Of a DNA stretch of 64,000 nucleotides, positions 1 to 8,031 are shown one piece after another; position 1 is the first letter of the stretch, and every line of letters begins with the position of its first letter. A program made the translations under genes and the position numbers. Location: positions 248,001-312,000 of the forward strand of contig CAZSXT010000001.1 of assembly GCA_964611435.1 (NCBI GenBank). Direction: 5' to 3'. The notes under the pieces were generated by a model. It was not told the DNA's origin, made no database searches, and saw nothing but the letters and a program-made list of their open reading frames with translations. Source of the DNA: JAYPHU01 sp964611435 (GTDB lineage: Bacteria; Pseudomonadota; Alphaproteobacteria; Rhodospirillales; UBA2165).

Positions 1-63
1 ACATCTTTCCGGCATGAGCTGTGCCTCGGTTAGTTCGCCACAGTTTCGGCAAAGAACATACAT
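1..63 (-). CDS. Partial gene, Cys-rich N-terminus (zinc-ribbon-like)
   Basis: An ATG at 63-61 shares one base with the TGA stop of the upstream ROK kinase gene (TGATG), which suggests translational coupling. The frame stays open to the window edge for 21 codons and begins MYVLCRNCGE, with further Cys near the edge. The CxxC spacing looks like a zinc knuckle, as in zinc-ribbon proteins or the metal-binding part of Fur-type regulators, but no DNA-binding part is visible. Only the first residues can be read, so no function is assigned and the gene itself is tentative. Confidence 0.35.
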   Translation of the reverse strand, partial: MYVLCRNCGELTEAQLMPERC

Positions 64-1013
64 CACATTGCCCCCGACATTGATCGTGCGGGCCAGAGCA
101 TGGCGGCCCCGCGAACGCCACCGGAGTCGCCGTGGAGGTTCTTTAAAAGTTTGGTTGAGCAGTCGTCCGAAAATATCCATTCGGACCAAAGATCTGGTAC
201 TCGATCATATATTTCCTTGATATTGGACAGTCCCCCACCCAAGACAATGACATCAAGATCTAGAATATTGATAATGGAGGCGAGGCTCTTGGCGAGGCGC
301 CTATAGTATATTTCCATGGCAGATATGGCGGATTTGTCGCCGGCCCGTGATTGTTCGGCGACAACCTTAGCGTTTAGGCGTGTACCCTGAGGGAGGGACG
401 CAAGTTTTACAAAGCTTCGCACCAAGCCTGCTCCACTCAGGAACGTCTCTATACAGCCTTCAAGTCCGCAATAGCATTGTGCGCCGGAGTTTTCATCCTG
501 GTCTTCGGATCGGCTAGGCCAGGGTAGGGGATTGTGTCCCCACTCGCCGGCGATGGCGTTTGGCCCAGATATTAGTTTCCCATTGACGGCGATTCCACCG
601 CCAACGCCGGTCCCGAGAATGACACCAAATACACAGTCAGCACCTGCCGCCGCCCCATCGACGGCCTCTGACATAGTAAAACAATTTGCGTCGTTGGCCA
701 TGCGCAGTGGCCGGTCCAATGCTTTTTGGAGGTCATTGAAAAAGGGCTTCCCGATTAACCAAGTTGAATTTGCGTTCTTAACCAGCCCTGTTGAGGGGGA
801 GATGGTGCCGGGAATACCAATCCCTACCGGTGTTGTAGGCGGCAGGTTCAACTCAGTGATCAACCCGCAAACTGAATTGATGGTTTCTAGATAGTCGCCC
901 TGGGGCGTAGCAATTCTTTGACGTCCAAGTTCTTCGCCTGTGTCAGTGAGTGCCACGGCTTCAATCTTTGTGCCGCCTAAATCAACGCCGATGCGCATTG
1001 CACCGATATCCAT
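63..1013 (-). CDS. ROK family sugar kinase (fructokinase/N-acetylhexosamine kinase-like)
   Basis: A 316-residue cytoplasmic kinase that probably phosphorylates a free hexose or N-acetylhexosamine with ATP. It has the ATP-binding DLGGTK motif at about 11-16, the catalytic Asp in the NDAN motif (D108), the ExGH zinc/substrate motif at 157-160 and the ROK zinc cluster with Cys180, Cys182 and Cys187. Length is normal for ROK kinases. The start may instead be the internal ATG six codons in (MRIGVDLGG); neither has a clear Shine-Dalgarno. No sugar transporter or repressor is adjacent, so the substrate is unknown. It lacks the N-terminal HTH of ROK repressors, so it is an enzyme rather than a regulator. 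Confidence 0.88.
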   Translation of the reverse strand: MDIGAMRIGVDLGGTKIEAVALTDTGEELGRQRIATPQGDYLETINSVCGLITELNLPPTTPVGIGIPGTISPSTGLVKNANSTWLIGKPFFNDLQKALDRPLRMANDANCFTMSEAVDGAAAGADCVFGVILGTGVGGGIAVNGKLISGPNAIAGEWGHNPLPWPSRSEDQDENSGAQCYCGLEGCIETFLSGAGLVRSFVKLASLPQGTRLNAKVVAEQSRAGDKSAISAMEIYYRRLAKSLASIINILDLDVIVLGGGLSNIKEIYDRVPDLWSEWIFSDDCSTKLLKNLHGDSGGVRGAAMLWPARSMSGAM

Positions 1014-1106
1014 CCAAATAATAGGGCTTCGTAATTCTCGCGATTACGGCGGCAGTTGGCAACTCATGCGATGGATAAGGGATGTAGACTAGCGATCCCA
1101 TACCCC

Positions 1107-1148
1107 AAAAAGAAAGGATGCGGCTCCACCCAGGCTTGAGCCGCATCC
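1107..1148 (-). terminator. Rho-independent terminator of the small minus-strand gene
   Basis: A perfect 11-bp inverted repeat (1116-1126 and 1138-1148, stem GGATGCGGCTC) has an 11-nt loop. On the minus strand it is followed by a T-rich run (complement of 1107-1115). It lies 50 nt downstream of the stop at 1199, so it should end that transcript before the ROK gene. Confidence 0.85.
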
Positions 1149-1198
1149 TCGCTCCCCCGAATCCCTTCCGATCTGTACCGGAAGGGGCGCGATAACTG

Positions 1199-1429
1199 TT
1201 ACATCAGTTCGTCATGATGAATGACAGGCCGAAATTCTCCATTGATGAACCGGGCTCCCGGAAACTTTGTTTCCTCTTCCGGGGGCGTCAGCTCCATGAT
1301 CTTGTGAATTGTGCTGTTGATAAACTGCATTTCGGCAATTCGATGCGCGATCAATTCACTTGACGCTGATACCATTCCAATACGTGTCTCTTCCGGCGAA
1401 TCGTGTTCCGTATAATAGACCGTGTACAT
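1199..1429 (-). CDS. Small conserved-looking protein of unknown function (76 aa)
   Basis: I chose the ATG at 1429 (MYTVYYTEHD) because it follows a G-rich Shine-Dalgarno-like stretch; the open frame runs further upstream to 1546, but that extension is Arg/Lys/Gly-rich and looks non-coding. The product is acidic to neutral with a start resembling a short beta-strand, a central predicted helix and a His/Glu-rich tail. It has no signal peptide, membrane segment or motif I recognise. It is followed by a strong terminator and preceded by a 700-bp AT-rich gap, so it looks like a monocistronic gene. No function is assigned. Confidence 0.6.
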   Translation of the reverse strand: MYTVYYTEHDSPEETRIGMVSASSELIAHRIAEMQFINSTIHKIMELTPPEEETKFPGARFINGEFRPVIHHDELM

Positions 1430-2130
1430 TGCACACCCCCGACTAATCCAACTCCGCGGTTTCCCTGGTGCTCGGCCCCATTCTTTTTTGATGGGGTCAC
1501 TTGAACGAAGCCTCTTCACATTTTCGCTTGACTCCCCACGACCCAAGCATTGCTTTTTATAAAATCAAATGATGGTACCTGTCAACAAGGTTTCTACATT
1601 ATTTTGTATATTATACCGTATATTGTTGCAAAAATGAATCACTATAGAATCTCGATAGCTAGTATTTTGATCCATACGAATACGATCAAAAGGCGGAAAA
1701 TCCTAATGGCTTGTTAGTTTTTACGAAATTATTCCTGATTTTATAAGTAAAAAAGGTTATTAAAACCAAGTAAATTTTCGAAAAATGGCGGAATATCAGA
1801 ATCAAAATGTTGAGAATCAAATATTAACCACCTGCCAATAGATTCACGCTGCGAATATTGAGGCGCGTCTATTTAAACTCGACTCTCATAAAGGTTTAAC
1901 AAGACTCTCAACCAGAGATACCCTAGTCAATTTCCACAATATATTGAAGAATTACTTTCTTATTTGCCGAGATATTGGGCAGGCCACAGTAAGCTCTTGA
2001 TCTCCATATTTTGATGATCTTCGTCTAAATCATTTAGCAACCAATTTAGTCCATTAAGGTATGTGAAAAGGCGCAAATCGAAAACTATGCGCTGGAGTGT
2101 GGTGGATCACTTGCCGGATAAGGCCGCCAA
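1430..2130. other. 700-bp AT-rich non-coding gap
   Basis: From about 1550 to 2100 the sequence is markedly AT-rich compared with the flanking genes, and I find no convincing open frame, tRNA or terminator. It separates two divergently transcribed genes (small gene at 1199-1429 and helical protein from 2131), so it must carry both promoters. Low melting stability and A/T tracts would suit promoter or nucleoid-protein binding DNA. I could not pick individual -35/-10 boxes with confidence. Confidence 0.5.
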
Positions 2131-2913
2131 ATGAGCGAGCCACCGGTTAATAAGGGCGTTGAACACATGTCGAATTCGCTAGGTTTTTCCCAAGACGGAC
2201 TCTCTCTGGCTCTCACTCTCAGAAATCAGTACCAAGATCATCAACCGTTGACGGTGCCGGGCGACGACGACAAGCTTTTGATGCCCGAGCATCTAATCAA
2301 CCGAAATATTGATCTGTTGGAATTCGAGGACCCGCTACCATTGGCGATGGTTGCCACGCGTGACCCCGATTCACCGATGTCTGTCGCCGCTGCTGTTCGG
2401 ATGGGATCGAGCGCGGAGGATCCGCCGTTGGTTAGAGAGGTCTTTGGGATGCTTGGCCAAACGTCGAAGCACCCAGTGGTGAAGCAGTGCGTCGATATGG
2501 TGACCGAGAGCGCGTTTGATCCTCAAATCATTAGCAAGGTTCATAAAAATGCTGAAAAGTTCGTTGCGGTCAGCCGCAAGCGATACACGGCGGCCCTTCG
2601 GCAGAATTTGAAGTCGTTGCTGGAAGGTGATCTGGAGGCCCGGACATTTGTCGATGAGTTTTTCGAGTTGTCTGAAGCGGGAAACCTTCGCGTGGACATC
2701 CGGAAGCGGTTGATCGTCGGGTTGCTGACGTCCGAGACCATCCGTCCGTCCATCAAGTTTTTGTTTCTGGAGAAGATGGAGCGGCTGCCGACCAGTGTGC
2801 AAAGAGAGATTATTGCCGAAACGCTCAACGCTCCGGACAAACCGACCCTGGAAGCCGTGAAACAGGAAGTTGCGTGGATCCGGTTGGAGCTCCCGCCGAT
2901 TGTCACCCACTAA
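2131..2913 (+). CDS. Helical protein of unknown function, paralogue of the gene at 53862
   Basis: A 260-residue soluble protein with no signal peptide or membrane span, predicted to be almost all helix after residue 60. Residues about 160-235 can be aligned by eye with the C-terminal part of the 282-residue protein at 53862: both have an FVDEF motif, then an amphipathic helix, then a short xPxxxxREx block and a terminal helix. The family is unknown to me; helical repeat proteins of the DUF2336 kind are a reasonable comparison. The start at 2131 follows AAGG at suitable spacing, but ATG 2167 is also possible. No operon partner is evident; the next gene starts 113 bp downstream. Confidence 0.6.
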   Translation: MSEPPVNKGVEHMSNSLGFSQDGLSLALTLRNQYQDHQPLTVPGDDDKLLMPEHLINRNIDLLEFEDPLPLAMVATRDPDSPMSVAAAVRMGSSAEDPPLVREVFGMLGQTSKHPVVKQCVDMVTESAFDPQIISKVHKNAEKFVAVSRKRYTAALRQNLKSLLEGDLEARTFVDEFFELSEAGNLRVDIRKRLIVGLLTSETIRPSIKFLFLEKMERLPTSVQREIIAETLNAPDKPTLEAVKQEVAWIRLELPPIVTH

Positions 2914-3026
2914 GCGTAGACCCAGCGAAGGCATCTCTTTAGGGGTAGTGCCCAAATAACCGTGTCTCAATCGACCAAAGGTGATAGGCATTGAACCTGT
3001 CATTTAATTCGTAGATCGTTCCGGCA

Positions 3027-4064
3027 TTGAGCACTGTTAACTCCATCCAGACTTTTACCGATATTGTCCCTGAGCCAGGAGAGCCGTTTCGGATTGCCGA
3101 TGGCCTCTATTGGGTCAGGATGCCGCTACCGTTTCAACTTGATCACATTAACCTCTGGGTCATTGAAGAGGAGGCTGGCTGGACCGTCATTGATTCAGGT
3201 ATTCGAGGGAAGCTTACCAAAGAGGTATGGGCGTCGGTTTTCGAGCAACTAAACCGGGGATCGCCTCGCAAAAATCCGGTTCGGCTAATTTGTACCCATG
3301 TACATCCAGATCATATGGGCGCCGCCGGGTGGTTTTGCCGGGAATGGGGCATCGAGCTTGAGACCACCAAAGGCGAATGGGAGATGGGGCAGGTATTCAG
3401 CCGGGAACGGCCGGAGGCCTATGAAGAGTTTCGTCAGTTTTATCATTGGACCGGCTGCTCGACCGATGAGATCGATCATATTGCGAAGCATATTCTCGGC
3501 TCGCATGTGATGTATGAGACGCTGCCCGATGACTATGTGCGGATCAGGGAGAGCGCGCCAATCGTTATTGGCGGGCGCTCATGGCAAATATTGGTCGGAC
3601 TGGGACATGCCTTTGAGCATGCCTGTCTCTATTGCAAAGACCTGAACATCCTCATTGCCGGCGATCAGGTTCTGCCCAGGATTACGCCGACGGTTTTGCT
3701 TCAGGTTTTGTTCCCGGACGCCAACCCCTTGGCCGAATTTCTTGAAAGCAACGAGAAACTTCGATCCTTGCCAAATGATGTTTTGGTTTTACCCAGTCAC
3801 AATACGCCATTCCGGGGGCTTCATGCTCGATTGGACCAGTTTATCGAACACCACGGTGAGCGGTTGGACGATACGCTTGAAGCCTGCCGCTCAGCATCGA
3901 CCGCGCGCCAAATTGCGGATCGGATATTTACCGTACCGGATGATCCTCATGGCCTGTTTTTTGCCGTCGGCGAAACTCTGTCCCACTTGAGGTACTTGGA
4001 GAGGCAGGCCAAGGTGACGGTTGAAACCGATACGCACGGAGTTGCGCTTTACTCGTCTAATTAG
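3027..4064 (+). CDS. MBL-fold metallo-hydrolase
   Basis: A 345-residue metallo-beta-lactamase-fold hydrolase, probably binding two zinc or iron ions. The metal motif HxHxDH is present as H91, H93, D95, H96; a later GLGHAFEH and an AGDQ segment supply further ligands, and SHN near 255 fits the last metal His. A C-terminal helical region of about 80 residues resembles the winged-helix-like tail seen in many uncharacterised MBL hydrolases. The best start is TTG at 3027; no ATG lies nearby and no clear Shine-Dalgarno is seen. The substrate cannot be told; thioesters, lactones and other esters are typical of the family. The following TauE-like permease gene lies 45 bp downstream. Confidence 0.82.
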   Translation: MSTVNSIQTFTDIVPEPGEPFRIADGLYWVRMPLPFQLDHINLWVIEEEAGWTVIDSGIRGKLTKEVWASVFEQLNRGSPRKNPVRLICTHVHPDHMGAAGWFCREWGIELETTKGEWEMGQVFSRERPEAYEEFRQFYHWTGCSTDEIDHIAKHILGSHVMYETLPDDYVRIRESAPIVIGGRSWQILVGLGHAFEHACLYCKDLNILIAGDQVLPRITPTVLLQVLFPDANPLAEFLESNEKLRSLPNDVLVLPSHNTPFRGLHARLDQFIEHHGERLDDTLEACRSASTARQIADRIFTVPDDPHGLFFAVGETLSHLRYLERQAKVTVETDTHGVALYSSN

Positions 4065-4109
4065 GTTGCTTGATTCCAGGCAAATAATAGATGTCAGGGT
4101 AGGGGTTAG

Positions 4110-4847
4110 ATGGCGGTGGAGTTCATGGATACGGCGTTATTGATCGCGAGTATTGTCGCTGTCATCAGCGGGTTGATTCAAGGCTATTCCGGCTTTGCCG
4201 GGGCGTTGATCATGGTCCCCATTCTTGCCTCGATCATGAACCCCATTGATGCTGTCGCCATCGCAATGGTCGCTGGCTTGGCGGGCAACGCGACCATTAC
4301 CGCGGATGCGGCTAAAAGTGCGGAATGGCGGGAGACAGGATCGGTTTCCGTCGCCATAGCGGTTTTCATACCCGCAGGGCTGTTGTTTTTGGTGTCAGCC
4401 GAGCCGGATGTCATCCGGCTCGGTATGGGCATCTTTACTCTGCTGGCGGCTTTTTTGCTGATGTCTGGCTGGCGCTACCGAGGCTCACGTGGCCTCGTCT
4501 CGGGTGTGGTTGTCGGTGCGGTCAGCGGTCTGATCGTCGGCGCATTCGGTGTTCCGTCCGGACCGGTTTTTGTCGTTTACTTTTTGTCTTCTCAATTGCC
4601 AGTTCATGTTCAGCGGGCCAACATCGTGATTGCAGTAACGGTGGTTCTGACGGTTATGGTCATTGGCCTTGCGGTAGAGGGCGCTTATGCAGAAGAAACT
4701 CTATGGCGGCTGATCGTCGTTGCGCCGCTCTATCTCGTTTCAACCTGGGCCGGCAAGTGGCTATTCCAGAAACTTCCTTCGACTTGGTTTGTCAAAGTTG
4801 CATATGTACTCTTGCTAGCGTCCGGGGTGGCTGTGTTAGCTGTTTAG
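4110..4847 (+). CDS. TauE/SafE family sulfite/organosulfonate exporter-like permease
   Basis: A 245-residue inner-membrane protein with about eight hydrophobic segments arranged as two related halves. Each half begins with a glycine-rich motif (SGLIQGYSGFAGAL near the N-terminus and SGLIVGAFGVPSGP around 135-148), the hallmark of TauE/SafE proteins. Family members export sulfite, sulfoacetate or other small anions. The gene lies between an MBL hydrolase and a flavin monooxygenase on the same strand, with a sulfane-sulfur oxidation gene convergent beyond them, which loosely supports a sulfur link. The transported anion is unknown. Confidence 0.85.
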   Translation: MAVEFMDTALLIASIVAVISGLIQGYSGFAGALIMVPILASIMNPIDAVAIAMVAGLAGNATITADAAKSAEWRETGSVSVAIAVFIPAGLLFLVSAEPDVIRLGMGIFTLLAAFLLMSGWRYRGSRGLVSGVVVGAVSGLIVGAFGVPSGPVFVVYFLSSQLPVHVQRANIVIAVTVVLTVMVIGLAVEGAYAEETLWRLIVVAPLYLVSTWAGKWLFQKLPSTWFVKVAYVLLLASGVAVLAV

Positions 4848-4905
4848 GTGATACTTTGGCGACCTGAAATTTGTTGAGATTTGTTACGGCTGAATTTGCG
4901 ACTAG

Positions 4906-6513
4906 GTGATGAGCGGTAAGACGCAGATCGAAGAATTGGATGTCCTCGTCGTTGGGGCAGGTGTCGCCGGCCTCTATCTCATTTATCGTCTCAGAAAAGC
5001 CGGCTTCAGGGTGAAGGCGGTTGAAGAAGCCGGCGGCGTCGGTGGGACGTGGTACTGGAACCGGTATCCGGGCGCCCGTTGCGACGTTGATAGCGTCTTC
5101 TACTCGTATGAATTCGATGACGCGCTTCAACAGGAATGGAACTGGACGGAGCGTTACGCTGGTCAGCCCGAAATTTTAAAATACCTGAACCATGTCGCCG
5201 ACCGGCACGAACTACGCCCGGACATTATTTTCGAGACGCGCGTTGTAAGCGCTCACTACGATGAAGCCAAATCAATTTGGGATGTACGGACGGATAATAA
5301 AAACCAGTTCCGTACGAAGTACTGCGTGATGGCGACGGGCTGCCTGTCTGCGGCAAACGTACCTGACATCGCGGGGCTCAATGAATTTGAAGGGCCGGTC
5401 TATCACACGGCCCGATGGCCGCATAAAGGAGTCGATTTTTCCGGTGTTCGGGTGGGCGTGATCGGCACCGGGTCGACAGCAATTCAGGCCATTCCTGAAA
5501 TTGCCAAAAGCGCCGCGCATTTGACGGTGTTTCAACGAACGCCCAATTATGCCATCCCGGCTCAGAATCGCCCTCTCAAGACTGAAGAAATTCTTGAGGT
5601 TAAGGCAAAGTATCCGGAACTGCGCGCCCAAGCCAAGACGACGCCTGGGGGGTTCAATTTTGTGCCCAACGATATTTCCGCCCTGGAGGTTTCGGCAGAG
5701 GAACGCAACCAGGAGTTCGAGCAGCGCTGGCAGGCAGGCGGTATTCCATTCATGGGCGCTTACAACGATCTGACGTTGAACGAGGAATCGAATCGAACCG
5801 CCCAGGAATTTGTTCGTGGCAAGATCAGAGAAATTGTTCGGGACCCGACGGTCGCGAGCTTGTTAAGCCCGGACAACGTCATCGGCTGCAAGCGGCTTTG
5901 TCTCGATACGGACTATTATCAGACCTTCAACCGGGACAATGTGCATCTCGTCGATGTCAGGACGTCCCCGATTGAAACGATCTCTCCAGATGGCGTTAAA
6001 GTTGCTGGCGAACTTCACAAACTTGGTGCGCTAGTGTTGGCAACCGGTTTTGACGCTATGACAGGGGCATTGACGCGAATTGATATTCGGGGGCGAAGCG
6101 GCAAACTATTGGCGGATAAATGGCGAGGAGGACCCAGAACGTACCTGGGATTGGCCACGGCCGGTTTCCCAAATTTATTCATCGTGACCGGTCCGGGGAG
6201 CCCATCTGTTTTATCGAACATGCTGCCGACCATCGAGCAACACGTGGAATGGATTTCCGACTGTATTGAGGACTTGCGCCAACAGGGCGCCAATGAAATC
6301 GAGGCGGAGAATGAAGCAGAAGACGATTGGGTCGATCACGTCAATGACGTGGCCGCCATGACCCTTCGGGTAAAATGTGACTCCTGGTATTTGGGCGCCA
6401 ATATTCCTGGCAAACCACGTGTCTTTATGCCGTATATCGGGGGCATGCCGGCCTACAGGCAAAAATGCGATGAGGTGGCGTCTTCGGGGTATACAGGGTT
6501 TCGGATTAGTTAG
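4906..6513 (+). CDS. Baeyer-Villiger-type flavin monooxygenase
   Basis: A 535-residue FAD- and NADPH-dependent monooxygenase, cytoplasmic. The N-terminal FAD Rossmann motif is GAGVAGLYL (about 17-25), the NADPH-binding motif is GTGSTAIQ (about 188-195), and between them sits the Baeyer-Villiger fingerprint FxGxxxHTxxWP with F161, G163, H167, W171 and P172. Length matches cyclohexanone/phenylacetone monooxygenases. It should insert one oxygen into a ketone to give an ester or lactone; the MBL hydrolase two genes upstream could open such a product, but that is inference. Start is GTG 4906 or ATG 4909, next to an AGGTG. Its stop overlaps the convergent persulfide dioxygenase gene by 4 bp. Confidence 0.9.
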   Translation: MMSGKTQIEELDVLVVGAGVAGLYLIYRLRKAGFRVKAVEEAGGVGGTWYWNRYPGARCDVDSVFYSYEFDDALQQEWNWTERYAGQPEILKYLNHVADRHELRPDIIFETRVVSAHYDEAKSIWDVRTDNKNQFRTKYCVMATGCLSAANVPDIAGLNEFEGPVYHTARWPHKGVDFSGVRVGVIGTGSTAIQAIPEIAKSAAHLTVFQRTPNYAIPAQNRPLKTEEILEVKAKYPELRAQAKTTPGGFNFVPNDISALEVSAEERNQEFEQRWQAGGIPFMGAYNDLTLNEESNRTAQEFVRGKIREIVRDPTVASLLSPDNVIGCKRLCLDTDYYQTFNRDNVHLVDVRTSPIETISPDGVKVAGELHKLGALVLATGFDAMTGALTRIDIRGRSGKLLADKWRGGPRTYLGLATAGFPNLFIVTGPGSPSVLSNMLPTIEQHVEWISDCIEDLRQQGANEIEAENEAEDDWVDHVNDVAAMTLRVKCDSWYLGANIPGKPRVFMPYIGGMPAYRQKCDEVASSGYTGFRIS

Positions 6514-7559
6514 TTTTTGTCCATAGAGACGATGGGCCCCGAAGCCTGAAGCCATGCATCCAGTCCGCCGCCCAGGTGTCGTAAATTTTCGAAGCCGGCA
6601 TTTCGCAATTCCTTTAACGCCAGAGCAGAACGTTCGCCAAAGGCGCAGTAGAGGAGCAATTGTTGGCCCGTCTGGGCTGAGAGCACTGCCAGGAGCCCAT
6701 CGGGCCTGCTAAACTCCGACAGACGTTGGTAGGGCACGTGAACCGAGCCCGGGATTAAGCCGTTCTTTGCCCGCTCACTGTCCTCTCTCAGGTCGATGAA
6801 GATGGCGTCGCTTTGCGACAACTTGTCCACCGCCTCTTGGGCAGTCAGGGTACGTTCGACTATTTCGGGCTCGTCTTGGTGCATGCCGATTTTCATATTA
6901 GCCGGCACAGCCACGTCCATCATTTTCGGATTGGGGAGACCCAGGTTATTCATAATTTCAGCGTATTCGTCAGCGGAGCTGACCTGGAGTCGGGGGTTGA
7001 AGGCGCGCTCCTCGCCGATAGTGCTGACTGTTTCGCCTTTATAATCATGGCCGGGATAAACCAATAATTCGTCGGGTAGCTTTAGAAGCTTATTGAACAG
7101 GGAATTGTAGGCGTCCCGTGGATTACCGTTTTGGAAATCCGTTCGGCCCGTCCCGCGTATGAGGAGCGTGTCGCCGGTAAACACCCTGTCGTTCATTTTG
7201 AAACAACATGAATCGTCCGTGTGCCCGGGCGTGTAGAGAACATCCAGACAGATCCCATCGATTGTAATCTGATCGCCGTCATCAACACGCATGGAAACCA
7301 CATCTGCACTGCTTTTTTTCCCCATTACGGTGACGCAATGAGTACGGTCCCTGAGCTCTCCCAATCCGGTGATGTGGTCGGCGTGGACGTGTGTGTCCAC
7401 CGCCTTGACCAGCTTTAGATCAAGCTCTGATAGGATCTGGATATATCGATCACAGTGTTCAATCACCGGATCAATGAGCAGCGCCTCTCCGCCAGACTGA
7501 TTGGCCAAAAGGTAAGTGTATGTGCATGAGACGCTATCGAAATATTGTCTGAAGATCAT
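6510..7559 (-). CDS. Persulfide dioxygenase-rhodanese fusion (ETHE1-like)
   Basis: A 349-residue two-domain enzyme. The N-terminal 240 residues form an MBL-fold persulfide dioxygenase of the ETHE1/Blh group, with metal motif H57-x-H59-x-D61-H62, a later YTPGHTDDS and the YPGHDY motif. Residues about 250-349 form a rhodanese domain with catalytic Cys305 in a CxFGxRS loop. Such fusions oxidise glutathione persulfide to sulfite and move sulfane sulfur, detoxifying hydrogen sulfide. It follows an ArsR gene by 85 bp, and a palindrome in that gap (7595-7608) is a likely regulator site. The neighbouring TauE-like permease could export the sulfite formed. Confidence 0.92.
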   Translation of the reverse strand: MIFRQYFDSVSCTYTYLLANQSGGEALLIDPVIEHCDRYIQILSELDLKLVKAVDTHVHADHITGLGELRDRTHCVTVMGKKSSADVVSMRVDDGDQITIDGICLDVLYTPGHTDDSCCFKMNDRVFTGDTLLIRGTGRTDFQNGNPRDAYNSLFNKLLKLPDELLVYPGHDYKGETVSTIGEERAFNPRLQVSSADEYAEIMNNLGLPNPKMMDVAVPANMKIGMHQDEPEIVERTLTAQEAVDKLSQSDAIFIDLREDSERAKNGLIPGSVHVPYQRLSEFSRPDGLLAVLSAQTGQQLLLYCAFGERSALALKELRNAGFENLRHLGGGLDAWLQASGPIVSMDKN

Positions 7560-7594
7560 AAACGTCTACCCAATCAAGTTTACCTAAAATTTTG

Positions 7595-7608
7595 TGTACA
7601 ATAGTACA
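7595..7608. promoter_or_regulatory. Candidate ArsR operator
   Basis: A perfect palindrome TGTAC-AATA-GTACA lies 36-49 bp upstream of the persulfide dioxygenase-rhodanese start and just downstream of the arsR gene. It sits in an AT-rich 85-bp gap that could hold a promoter. Position and symmetry suit a dimeric winged-helix repressor; binding by the adjacent ArsR protein is inference. Confidence 0.5.
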
Positions 7609-7644
7609 ACAGGCAACGGCGTGCTTCCAGGGCCGTAAGAGAAT

Positions 7645-8013
7645 TTATTCGATGGTGTCGGCGACGCTAACCGGTTCGCTCAAGTTGAGGTCGCTCAAAT
7701 TTCGGTCCGCATAGAGTCGGGAAAGGCATTGCAGAAGATGCTCTACCTTCACGTCCTCTATGGAGTAATAAATGGTTTGTGCTGAGCGTCTGGTAGAGAC
7801 CAGATTGTCTTTTCGGAGCCGGGCCAGATGTTGAGAGAGGGCGGACTGGCTCAATTCAACAATACTTTCCAGTTCGCTGACTGAATGCTCCCGACACGCT
7901 AGCCGGCACAGAATTTTTAGCCGGTGTGGGTTGGCCACGGATTTCAGAAGAGCGGCCGCCTCTTCGGCGTTACCTTCAACCGATATCGGTTGCTCTCTGA
8001 CAATTACATTCAT
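7645..8013 (-). CDS. ArsR family regulator, BigR/SqrR-like sulfide sensor
   Basis: A 122-residue winged-helix repressor. The core runs from the AxLLKxxANPHRLKILC helix through the recognition helix (SQSALSQHLARLRKDNLV, about 55-72) to the IYYSI wing. Close kin (BigR, SqrR, YgaV) repress sulfide-oxidation genes and release DNA when two cysteines join through a persulfide or disulfide. Cys36 sits at the expected first position. The position 66 residues on is Ala102, while a Cys lies at 96 in the same helix; Cys40 is also present. The gene follows an RND permease gene by 18 bp and precedes the persulfide dioxygenase gene, which fits sulfur-responsive control. Confidence 0.87.
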   Translation of the reverse strand: MNVIVREQPISVEGNAEEAAALLKSVANPHRLKILCRLACREHSVSELESIVELSQSALSQHLARLRKDNLVSTRRSAQTIYYSIEDVKVEHLLQCLSRLYADRNLSDLNLSEPVSVADTIE

Positions 8014-8031
8014 GGAATACCTACTCCGTCG

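Noticed and set aside
2371..3003. 210-codon open frame on the minus strand
   Set aside because: It lies fully opposite the helical-protein gene, has no ribosome site, and its product is rich in Arg/His/Leu as expected of an antisense shadow.
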